From: Anas platyrhynchos
Lineage: Eukaryota > Chordata > Aves > Anseriformes > Anatidae
Direction: 5' to 3'
NCBI RefSeq assembly: GCF_047663525.1
Contig: NC_092589.1
Location: 106,386,001 to 106,450,000, forward strand
Length of the DNA stretch: 64,000 nucleotides
The notes under the pieces are model-generated. The model worked only from the letters and a program-made list of their open reading frames with translations. It had not been told where the DNA came from and made no database searches. The translations under genes were made by a program, and so were the position numbers. Positions 1 through 10,525 of this stretch are shown in pieces; positions within the stretch are counted from its first letter, which is position 1, and each line of letters begins with the position of its first letter.

Positions 1-66
1 TGTAAGGATGCATAACACTGTCTTGTATTTATGCTGACAAGTTAACAAAAGCCTGCATTTCAACTC

Positions 67-119
67 AATCAAGTTGGATTATAGATAACCTTGTAAATCA
101 AGTTGGATTATAGTTAACC
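67..119. repeat. 24-bp direct repeat, two copies (29-bp period)
   Basis: Positions 67-90 and 96-119 are the same 24 bases with one mismatch (A versus T near the end), separated by five bases. It looks like a small local tandem duplication. It has no terminal inverted repeats and no sign of being a transposon end. Confidence 0.9.
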
Positions 120-3100
120 GATTCAAAAGATCTCTGGACACTCAGTCCAGCTCCAAACATTACGAGGGTGTGTATGGCAAACACATTCTTGGATACTGAT
201 TTGCATGTGTAAAATATATGAATATTATTCATTACCCATTGACAAACTTCAAAGGTAAATTGTACATGCTCTTTCTACAAGGGCAGATCTGTATAGGATA
301 TTTTGGATTTAAGTTGTTGGTAAGACAGATCCTATTATTGTACAGCTAGTAATACATTAATAATGGGCTGCCTGTATACAGAAATTGATCCAGAATCACA
401 TGGAGTTCATGGTCAGAGATGGCCAAAGCTACTGCTGTTTGAAGTGGCAGACTGACAAAGAAAACATACACAAAGGTACTCTTCATTTATGTATGTTTAG
501 ATCTTATAGCAAATAAAACAGTAAAATTATTTCCCCTCTTAGTTATGCACATAACTAAAAACACTTTCTTACCCAGAATCATAGAAGTACAAGCTTTATC
601 TGAAATCATTTCAAACTATTCTGCTTTTGGTATAAATCAGAATGTTTTAAGTGTGTTTCTTTGTGTTTGTGGTCCAAAAGGATCTCAGAAAAAAATCCCA
701 CTTGAAATAAATGTATCCTGTGGGATTTTTTTCTTTTCTGTTCTCTTTTATCCACCTATTATTTTCTTCAACATTTATTTTATTTTGTCAGTGTCTGCAA
801 CTTGCCCTTACATCTAACTTTCCACTGCTGTGAAGAATGCTTTGGTTTTTTCCAAAAAAAAAAAGGATTTTTTTATTATTATTTTCTGACATAAGGACTA
901 GGAAAAAATGCCTGATGGAGCTATTACCTTCAAGTACTTTGCCAATCTAATGATAATGAAAGTTATTTCCTCCTGTAGTTAAAAATATGCTTTTCAAAGT
1001 AATCATTTCACTCCTCCAGCCACTTCTGATGACTCATTGCCCCAAGGCAGGGATCCACAGTATTGTTTGTGAAGTTAGCAACTAAAAGAATATTAAAAAT
1101 ATACCATTCTGTAAATCAATGTTTCCCTGTGTGTGAAAAATGATTAAATCCAGATGGAGATGTGAATCTGAAACTCTGAAACAAATTATATACAAAGACC
1201 CACATGCTAAATAACAGATTCAGCCACTTGATTTTTGAATTTTGGAGGTGTTTAAAAACTACCTGGCATGGCAAATAAAGTAAAGGAAGGGAAATTCAGT
1301 GTTCTGAGAAACACCTGGATGCCTAACTTAGGCTGATAACAGTTTTGCAACTGCCGCATATTCCAGTCTAGATATCTAGGTTCTTAAAATCTCTATATAG
1401 TTTAGGTGTTAGAATATTTCCACTATGCTTTATGGACTTTGGCTCATGGACTTTTGGACTTGTGGATCCTGCACTTTTGGTTAATCATCCCAAGTTCTTT
1501 TAAAGCATTTAGTGGGTCTCAAAAGAGTTATAGCTAATGAATTAAGACTGATGCTCTGTAAGAACACAAGCTCAATAGAGTTCTGAAAGACTTCTGACCA
1601 GTCATCCCACTGCTGCAGAAACAAATTTATCAGTTTCCCAAGAATAAGCAACCCTAACGTTAAAGCAAAGGCAGTGCAGGTTGACATATGCCTGGAAACT
1701 TGACTGCTTTACACACACAGGTGAAAGACTATGGAAAGATGGTCTGAAGCAGGATATGTGGATGTTTAAAGGCAAAATAAAAAGACATAACATAAACCTT
1801 CATGCAGCAGCATCATCCCCATGTGCTGAAACTTCCATCAGAATCCCTCAGCATAACTGAAGTTCTACTCTATTACACAGAAAACTTCTGAAACAGCATT
1901 TCTAGTTGCAACATACCATACATTGTGTAGGAGGAGGTGCAACTTTTATTATAACTGTGGTTTATTTACCTTCTGCTAAGGAAATCTCTGAAGAAGTCAT
2001 GTATTGTAGGGAAGAGAACAAGAATCTCTGTAAAGTTTGTTCTACCACCAAACAGTGATGCATATGCAAGCCCTGTTCATTGCTGTTCCTTCACACTTTT
2101 AATCACTGAAACAGGCTGCTGTGATTGTGGAGGTGGTATGTTGGGTCTGCATGAAACAAATCAGCCAGCACATGTGTAGGCAGTCGCCTTATTGTAGTTG
2201 ATGGAGGTTTGTCAGCAAGCTGTAGGATGGGTGGTTGGAAGAGGGGCAGAAGCAGCTTGCGGCTGTGTGGGAACAGCACTGGCAGCCCTGCATGTGCTCT
2301 GCCTGCAGGTGAGAGAAACAGTGCAATTCCAGTAAAACATAAAAGTTAAAAATAACAGGCTGGCTTTTGGGCTGTGGTAAATCAGCAGGGATGAGTTCAA
2401 TCACTGGATACTTCACCTGGGAATTTCATCCTGTACATCTCTCCCTTCTCTTGCACTGCTCTGCCAGCCTTCAGAGGATGATTGGAGCATTTAACTTAAC
2501 CAAATCCAGCACAAGGCTGGGCAGAAGGAGAATTTGCTATCATAAGAATTTTTACTGTCAACTCTTATGCATGCAGTACACTTCATATTTATATTTCATT
2601 CTAAGTGAATAGTTGCTATAGAATGAAGTTTTCATGTATGAGAAAGGATTGCTCTTATTTTTTTCTTTTTTATTTTTTCCCCTACTATAGCATAATGGTT
2701 TAAAAAATAGCAGCATAATTGAAATCAAGAGAAACAGTTCAGGCAAAACAAAACCAAACCAAAACTAGTACACTGGTGCAATCTGGTCTGAGAAACCTCG
2801 AACCTCTAAAACAACCAGTTACTGGAACCTGCAAAGCTAGTATGGACAACTTCCATGTATTTCAGTAAACATGTCAGTTTGCATGGAGGAAATTTTTGTT
2901 CTGCTGAAATCACTGTCTAGCCCAAGAAAAAAATAGGAATATTTCACCTGGAAGAAGAGCATGTTCCTGGTTTGAAGTTAATTTAAATAAATGAGAAATT
3001 TCCATCCACTGCTGAGATTAATCAATTGTCAAGGCCTTCTCGCATCAGAGTTTTGTGTTTGTTTGTTTTCTTGAGGAGAGAGTAAGAGAATTATACCTTC

Positions 3101-3320
3101 CTCTGGAAACTTTGAAAGAAAAACAAGTTTCAAACCCACAAAAAATAAACTCCTTGTCTGTAACCCAGTTGCACAAATTAAAAACACATTTTGGTTGAAA
3201 TCAGTGAGCTTTATTTGGATTGACTTTAAGCACCTAGAATCTAATAAGCTCATTCCTATGTTTACAGTATAAAAGTAACATGTCTGTCTGCAGGACTGGG
3301 GCTTCTGTGTGTCACAAAGA

Positions 3321-3361
3321 TTTTTTTTTTTTTTTTTTGTTTGTTTGTGTGTGTGTGTGTG
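3321..3361. repeat. Poly-T and (GT)n simple repeat
   Basis: Eighteen T residues run directly into GTTT units and then a GT dinucleotide run. This is a compound simple repeat. No retrotransposon body is recognisable on either side, so it is not called as an element tail. Confidence 0.9.
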
Positions 3362-6300
3362 AGATGGGTTTGCAACCTCTTGGCTGTTCTGTGTGAATTC
3401 CATGAAAGATTGGGGTGTGATCATCCCAATGGATTAACATAGGCAGGCAGGATTGCATTGTACCGCCTTGTCCAAGCTCTCCTAACAAATTGCACCATAT
3501 AATCTTATCTTGCTATATTTGTGATCTTATCATTTACAAGTAGTTAGTCTTTTGCTGTTCCCAAGGAATTTGTGGGTGAATTGTTCCTCTCTGGAACAAG
3601 CTGTTCTAGATCATTCCCCTTAGCACTAGAAAATTTCAGTAATAAGCCCGAGTTTAATATCACTTTACATGGCAATAAAGACCAGTTCCCTATACTTAAA
3701 ACCTTATCATAATGTTTCTAAGAATCATACCAACCTGACATTTCTCGTCTGAGCTTGTTCCAGTTCCAGTTCATCTCCTCTGTTTCTTATTGCCATTCAT
3801 ACTGTTGTTTAAAATAGCAGTCTCCATCAATTTTATTTCCCTGTCATCAATTATTCCTCCCAGCCTTGAGCCATATTAAACCAAAGCTTTCATACTTTCC
3901 ATCCATTGTCATCTGTCTCATGCTCTTATTTGTGCTTACAGAGCTCTTAGCGAGAAAAAAAGTCAGTGCTATGTGATCAAAATGTGGTTATGAGCCTATT
4001 CTTTATTCTGTTACTTTAATACTAAAATATAAGCATTAGAGGTAACCGAATAATTTGTAAATAAGAGAAAATTGTTAGTGACTGTCGTGGTTTATCTGCA
4101 AAAGTTAGCAAATTTATTATATATGGAATATGCCATAAAGTAGTACAATATGAGCTGTTACGATTAAAGAATCCATGCATATTAAATAAAGTCAAAATAT
4201 AACGTGATATTAGGTTATCAACTTGTCAGTGTACTTTATAACCCTGAGCTGTTTATAAATAGGTATCAGCACTGGAAGATTCATCATTTTAGATTTCTAA
4301 ATAGGTATGTGATCTTTCTCCTTACATGAATAACACATTTTCAGTGTTTCATGTTACAGCTTGAAAATCATGTCATAGTCGTTATTGTACATTAAGCCAC
4401 ATGTCTTTTTTATTATTATTATTATTTTCTGAGTTAATTAGTGACCAAAAATAAATACTAAGCACTTAACATACCATAGTACTTTAGAGATGGTAAAAAA
4501 ACAAAGAGGCAAGGAAATAGAGAAAACTCATTTTCAGTACTGCATTGAGTTCCATGTAATAAGCACATGCACGAGTATATTCATATAGTTTTTACCGTTA
4601 ATTTGGCCGTAACAGAACATTGTCCAAGGTCATTTTTAGGCAGTGACTTTTAATTGACTTGTGAGTATATTCACTTCACTTACAGTGTATTCAGATCTTA
4701 CACAAAGTCCTGTTTTGTAAGGTCCCTGGGTTGCACCAAAAGACTTTTTTCTTGCCTCCCAGTGGAAGATCTTCACCCTTGGAACCATCATTTGTCCTGA
4801 CAGACCCCTGTACTCATTAGAACACACAGGGCTGTGTTGGATGTCTGGCCATCCTTTTCAGACCACCTGAATGTACTGAGTGAATGAAAGTGGATTTAGA
4901 CCTTAGTATCCTGTTGTATGGTAATACTGATGAATGTATGCAGCACGGTATAAAAGGGCTCAGTTCTTCTGGAAGGCCATAAAAAGTCACAACCTGGTAC
5001 TCTGTCATTAAAATAAATGAAAGACATTGCCCAGAGACATCTAGTTGCAAACATAAAACAGGAGATTACAGGAACCTGAGTGAAAGAAAAGAACAGAGAG
5101 AAATGGATCTTTCTTTCTAATACTCTGTAAAACTATTATATTAATATCTTCAGATTTCTGAGCAATTCAGCATATTAGGGACTGCATTTTCTCTTATGGA
5201 AGCAAACACAAAGCAACATCTCAGCTGGCTTGCTTGAGTTTTCTCTATGGGTATCACAGCTCCTTGGTGTTTGGAGGTTGTGGTTTTACTTTGAAAATAG
5301 GGTACATGCTGGCTGAGGATCCAACTGTGACTTTCTTGCTTGAACAGGGATGTGAAATGATTGCAGTGAGTCAGGCTATGCTTTATACAAGGGCGTTTTC
5401 CCACTGAGGCTGATTTGCTTTAATGGTTATTGATTCGACAAACTTTTACTTGGAAGAAAGAAGGAGCAATGAATGGAGCAGGGCTGGAGGAATTAAATTA
5501 CCCGAATGCAACTTCTAATGGACCTACCAGGAGTGTCCACTCCTTCAAGAAGGCCCCACAACTGCTCTGTCTCTATTTTCAGCCATTATCACAGGCAGTT
5601 GCATTGTTAATGCTATGTATTGATGAAAGGATAAATTCTATTTTTGCTCTTGGTGTCAGGAGGGCTGGGTATCAAGTTAAAGGCACAGATCACTGAAGTT
5701 CTGTCCTTGAAATAGTCATAGCTTTCAATTTCTTTCTCAGCATGTGTTTAAGTATTCCCAAGAGCACCAAACTGCCTCCAGTTGCTTCCTGTTTAAATAA
5801 AAGATGATTCCTCTTTTTATTCTGTGGAATCCATTCAAAGGAAAAGGTCATGCCCAAAGGGAAAAAGCAATTTCCTTATTCTTCATTTCAGACCTCTAGA
5901 GAGTTGTAATTTCAGTTTCCCAGAACAGTCCCTATTTTTTAATTGATATTCTTTGTTAATTTTTGGGGGAGGAGAGTCATGTTTGTCTAGTCCCAAAGCA
6001 AAACCTTATATTGTTTATAGTTGTTAAACCAGTGGCAGCTTGGAAATGCAGCATGCCTGAGATATCCTCAGATTAAATAAAAATATAATCAAAATAACTT
6101 TTTATCATGATTATTTTTAACTTTCTTTGTTTCATTTTATACCTGACACCAGTGATTCTAAATTTACTTTTCTTTCTCGCTTAATAAGCAGAGGCCATGA
6201 AGTATTTCACAGGAAGAGATTCTTGTTTAATAATAAGCATTTACTCGGTGATGACTATAGGGCTCTGCTTTTTCAGAAGGTTTCACAACGTTTTTGTATG

Positions 6301-6649
6301 AAAAATGAGGTGACCAGACTGATGGAGGACAATTATTCCACCAGTCTCCAGTGATGCTTGAAAACAGATTTGTTTTCCAGATGATGTAATAAAAAATACT
6401 GATTTGAAAAATTCTATTTGTCTCTTTGTGTGTTTTTTTTTTTTTTTCCTAATTTTAATATTTTGTTTCTTACATCAATTAAACTAGACTAATAAATTAT
6501 AGAAATAGGACAAAATCTTCAGGGCTAAGACTTTGTGGACATTATAAACACCAATTTATATGAGTCTAAGTCTATTGGTTTCTGTAGAAGTCTAATGTTG
6601 GGAATCAATAATAACATCTCAAACCTATTAGATATAGTTGCTAGGAATA

Positions 6650-6655
<6 letters not shown>

Positions 6656-6680
<25 letters not shown>

Positions 6681-6707
6681 CATATATATATACATATACA
6701 TATATAT
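6656..6707. repeat. (TA)n microsatellite with CA interruptions
   Basis: An alternating TA tract of about 50 bases with a few TACATA interruptions near its 3' end. It is likely length-variable and prone to cruciform formation or slippage. Confidence 0.9.
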
Positions 6708-7153
6708 GAGAATGAATGTTGAATAGATCTGCTCTTGTATGAAGCAGACTGCCAGAATAAAATATGGTAAATAAATATATATTTAAATGTTTAATCTGAT
6801 ATTCAGAACTGTTTGACTGTCTTAAAAATCAGTCAGGAAATATTTGTCTTTGGCTGGGATCTGAATTCTTAGTTTACTTGCATTTTCTCTGCTTGTTAGT
6901 TAGGAAGGAGAAGCTATTTTCTAAATTGCTGAACTCTGCCAAACCAACAAGTATGCAGAATATCTTCTATTCTTTTAGACTTTAACTTTCTTTATAGCAT
7001 CTTTTTCCTCCTTCCTTCCTTCTTACACAAAATTTGTTTAGGTAGATGTCTGGAAATGTGCTGTTCATTCAGATGAGAAGTGTCATTTGGGCTCCCTTTC
7101 ACCTACTTGACTGAAATCACTTGGCTTTGAGCTTTGTTTAACTTTCCTTTCAC

Positions 7154-7310
7154 TCATAGAATGGTTGAAGTTGGAACGGGCTGCTGAAGGCTACCTGGTC
7201 CAATCACCCTTCCCAAGCAGGGACACTCAGAGTATGTTGCCAAGGACTATGTCCAGGCAGCTTTTGAGTATTTCCAAGGTGGGAGACTTGACAACATCTC
7301 TGGGTAGGTC
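7154..7310 (-). mobile_element. CR1 non-LTR retrotransposon, 3' end fragment
   Basis: On the plus strand the fragment opens with TCATAGAATGG, the reverse complement of the CR1 3' terminal repeat, and continues through segments I recognise as the reverse complement of the CR1 3' untranslated region and ORF2 end (GGTCCAATC..., AGCAGGGACAC..., GTCCAGGCAGCTTTTGAGTATTTCC, ACAACATCTCTGGG). The element lies on the minus strand and is 5'-truncated at about 7310. 5' truncation is normal for CR1, whose reverse transcription starts at the 3' end. It is diverged and inactive. The open frame starting at 7165 is an accidental reading of it. The family call is from memory of the consensus. Confidence 0.85.
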
Positions 7311-9293
7311 TCATTTTTCCCTGACCTACCCTTTCCATATATGCTTCCTACCCTGATCTTCCCATCACTTTCTGGACCTAAAATAAGAGCAAGACAAGAG
7401 AAAGGGAGGCAAAGTATGGAAAAGACACTTCCCAGTTGAAGCAGAAAAGTTGCCTAAAGAAGTACGAGATGAGAGTTTGTATTTAATTACAGGCACTTAA
7501 GCTCATCATTGCATGTCTTGTGGTGGCCCACAGAACAGTTTGCAGTTTGGCTGGTCTCTAAAGGGATTAACTTTTACTGACTATCCAATGTTGCAAAGGT
7601 TTATCTTTGTTAGGCACAGAGAATTGTAAATGCAGAAGTAAATCTCACATGATGATGGGAGGAACTGCAAGGCAAACTGATCAAACTGTTTCAAAACAAC
7701 AGTCATTAAAAGCTGGGGTTTCAAGCTTACACAAGTGAGCAAGCTTAGTGAATATTTACACACAAAAAATTCTTTTAGAACTCTCTAGATAAGCTCATGT
7801 GTAATTCAGTAATCAAATATGAGAACTAAAGGCCTGCAATCTACTTTCCTTAGTGTAACATTAAGGGTATACATTTTTATATGTAGGATATCGCCTATTC
7901 CCATCACATACAAGGCCAGACTGATTTCCTCCTACTTGTGCATTTATTATTCATAAGTATATGAAAACTATAGATTAATCATTTTAAGGACATGGTTCAT
8001 ATGTGAACTTTCTGCCTAGCTTTCTACTTTTTTGTTTGTTTTTGTTTGTTTTGTGATGATAATTCTGTGAGTGGATAACTGAGACACTGCAACTGTAAAG
8101 CTAATAATAGAGCATGACGCTGTGATATGACTTTCCTTATAAGTAATAATGGGGGCCAAACATCATGAATGTTAAAAACTCTACAGCTTTTTGGCATAAC
8201 AAATACATTATGTACTTGAGAGTGTTCATGTATAGTGAATAATGTGAGCACACAACCATAGCAAACCAAATTGATAGTCTCTATTCATGAAGATGCGACA
8301 GGTCAGACTTTGACTATGTGACTGATTCTGACTGAAGAAATGGATAAGAAATTATTCTATTAAGCTGAATGAAATTTCACAGAGGTGCCATCATAGCGAT
8401 GTAATATTCTTAATCTGACTGATTACTGCTGCTTGGCTTGAATGGATAAGGTCTGGGCACAGTATGTGTGTGTGTGTGTACAAGAAATATAACAGGAAGG
8501 ATGGCAAGTGACAAAATTTTTTAGAGAGAAAAAAAAGAACTGTTGCTGTTCCATCCAAAGTACTGGAAGCAATCACTCCAGCAAATGAAAGAAACTGAGG
8601 TTTCACCTACTTTTTCTAAATTTGCTTTTAATGAATCCAAAATTGTGTTCAATTACACCTAGAAGAGTAATCAAAAGAATATGAAAAAATCTTCACATGC
8701 ACATTTAGAGTTTGGTTTACAAACCTGAATTAAACGTCACCATGTGAAGTAACCTCTTTCCAGCACTGACTCAACAAGTATATTCAGAAATGAAACTACA
8801 CGTCTGGCCCATAAACCTAGGTGCAACTTTACAGTAAACTACCAGCCTCAAACCCATCCGGACAGGATTACTGGAAATCTTTATCAAGGATACACTTCCC
8901 TTCCCTGTTTCTACCTTCTCTAATGAACAAATTGTTCAATGATACAAACCAAGCTGTTGTAAAACTTCAGACTAAAGAACGTGCAGCAGGTGGCAACATA
9001 TGTGTCCAGTTAGTTCCAGCCAAAACAGTCTAATTTGCAGAAAAGGGTACAGAATTTCACTATGACTCATCTGAGGGGGCGATCCAACGAAAAAGTAGGC
9101 TCTAGCTCAAGTGCTAGTCCTCCTGAAAATAATAGTTATAATAGTTCATTTAATGGTATTTCTTGACTATCCTGGCCTATTGGGTGTAGAGAAATTAATT
9201 TCATACTGCAAATGTTGTCTACCTACTTGGGACTCACAGTTCCACAGTTTCTTTTGGGATCTGGTCTTCTGTTGCACCCTTTCTGGAAAAACT

Positions 9294-9317
9294 TTAATTA
9301 ATTAATTAATTAATTAA
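9294..9317. repeat. (TTAA)n microsatellite
   Basis: Six tandem TTAA units. It is a short A+T simple repeat with no recognisable transposon next to it. Confidence 0.9.
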
Positions 9318-9384
9318 AATTAACACTATTCCTATAGGTTAGGGCTTAGGAAAAAAGCAAACAAACAAACAATGAATTCTCTGA

Positions 9385-9457
9385 CCTTCTAGTGGTTTCT
9401 GATAAACAGAATTGAATGTTTTATTATTTTGTAATATGTTCAGTCACCCTCTAGTGG
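9385..9457 (-). promoter_or_regulatory. Two CTCF-like motifs in the same orientation
   Basis: CCTTCTAGTGG at 9385-9395 and CCCTCTAGTGG at 9447-9457 are 62 bases apart. Both match the reverse complement of the core of the vertebrate CTCF binding motif (CCACTAGRGGG-like), the second better than the first. CTCF is the zinc-finger protein that anchors chromatin loops. That these sites are bound is inference. A motif of about 11 bases can occur by chance, but two similarly oriented copies this close are less expected. Confidence 0.35.
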
Positions 9458-10184
9458 TGATTTAGTCACTGCCCGAGCCAGTCAGCACCTTTCCTAGTCT
9501 GCAATGTGATCGTCTTGTCTGAATTAGCAATTTTGATGGGAGTATATCAAAGGCAGTTGTTCTGACTAATGATTAGTTGCACTCAAATGCTAAATTAAAA
9601 AAAAATATGATTGATACAGAGCATCATCCTCATGAAGGCATCAGTCAAAAAATAACAAAAAACTTACAGAAGTCCACCAAAACTAGTATATTAAGACCCA
9701 ACAGTGTTTTAGCTAATGTAGATAGGCCTGATTATTGAAATCACATTATTCAAGCATGTTATTAATTTTCATTAGGTGAAATATAACTGGAAGTTAAGCA
9801 TGTACTTAATGCTGAAAAAGGGTATTTTCCTATATCAGATCATCAGTGATTCAGGAAATTGTATTTTCTTCTGAATTTTCACAGAATTTACATTTTGAAA
9901 GACAATTTTGAGTAGACATGTACATTCAAAGAGCTTTTCATTCTGACACTTGACATCACAGGTACTTTGGCTGGCTGTAATAATAATGGATAGCTCTTAT
10001 ATAAGCACTTCAAATCACTAGATTCTGAAGAACTTTATGAAAGTGATCAAAATAATTAATTTTGATGTTCATCTGGGATGCTACAAAGCAATGAGAAGCA
10101 ATTTACTAACAGGTCTCCTAGCCGACTAGGAACAAAATCCAGGATTATTAACAGACAAACTTTTTGTGTGTTTGTGTCCGTCCA

Positions 10185-10301
10185 TCCTTCCTTCCTTCCT
10201 TCCTTCCTTCCTTCCTTCCTTCCTTCCTTCCTTCCTTCCTTCCTTCCTTCCTTCCTTCCTTCCTTTCTCCCTCTCTCTCTCTTTCTCACTCTCTCTCTCT
10301 T
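10185..10301. repeat. (TTCC)n / (CT)n polypyrimidine microsatellite
   Basis: About 20 tandem TTCC units followed by CT-rich sequence. Bases 10185-10287 contain no purine. A single A at 10288 interrupts the run before it continues to 10301. The long Leu/Pro/Ser/Phe open frames on the plus strand and the Lys/Glu/Gly/Arg frames on the minus strand are translations of this repeat, not genes. Confidence 0.97.
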
Positions 10302-10457
10302 GGAAGATAATCTTTAAGAAGGACAGGCTTCAGTTTGCATCTTTTTAATTGTTTCTTAGAAAAGAAATTGAGGGGAAGAGATGTAAGACATTCTATTTCA
10401 CCCCAATGTGTATATTTTAGCTTGGTAGATTGTGTTTTCAGACTGAATATTTAAACA

Positions 10458-10460
<3 letters not shown>

Positions 10461-10492
<32 letters not shown>
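10461..10492. repeat. (TA)n microsatellite
   Basis: A pure alternating TA run of about 32 bases, 160 bases downstream of the TTCC array. Confidence 0.95.
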
Positions 10493-10494
<2 letters not shown>

Positions 10495-10500
10495 GGCTTC

Positions 10501-10525
10501 TTAATAAATAAATAAATAAATAAAT
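10501..10525. repeat. (AAAT)n microsatellite
   Basis: Five to six tandem AAAT units right after the TA tract. With the TTCC and TA arrays it makes a 340-bp cluster of simple repeats. Confidence 0.9.

Larger units (their letters stand above)
1..7153. other. Unique A+T-rich non-coding DNA
   Basis: No gene, RNA or transposon is recognised here. Open frames are short (up to 131 codons at 3029-3424 on the minus strand, which partly runs through a poly-T/GT simple repeat) and resemble no known protein. Contents I can name are a short duplication at 67-119, a T18 plus GT tract at 3321-3361, a short ATT run at about 4408-4426 and a TA repeat at 6656-6707. The rest appears to be ordinary intergenic or intronic DNA. 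Confidence 0.6.
7311..10184. other. Unique non-coding DNA
   Basis: No gene or transposon is recognised. Small features are a GT run at about 8463-8479, a (TTAA)n tract at 9294-9317 and two CTCF-like motifs at 9385-9457 (separate entry). Open frames are at most about 80 codons and resemble nothing known. Confidence 0.6.

Noticed and set aside
2295-2314. CTCTGCCTGCAGGTGAGAG, an overlapping acceptor/donor like a zero-length recursive splice site
   Set aside because: The upstream pyrimidine tract is weak and broken by purines, there is no exon context, and CAGGTGAG occurs often by chance.
3029-3424. 131-codon minus-strand frame
   Set aside because: It reads through the poly-T/GT simple repeat (poly-Lys and Thr-His runs) and resembles no protein.
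4083-4094. TGTCGTGGTTTA, identical to the first 12 bases of the solo LTR at 45477
   Set aside because: Similarity does not continue on the right side and no other LTR landmark follows within 600 bp, so it is more likely chance than an LTR remnant.
10056-10348. Several open frames of 60-79 codons rich in Pro-Ser-Phe-Leu or Lys-Glu-Gly-Arg
   Set aside because: They are translations of the (TTCC)n/(CT)n microsatellite in different frames, not genes.
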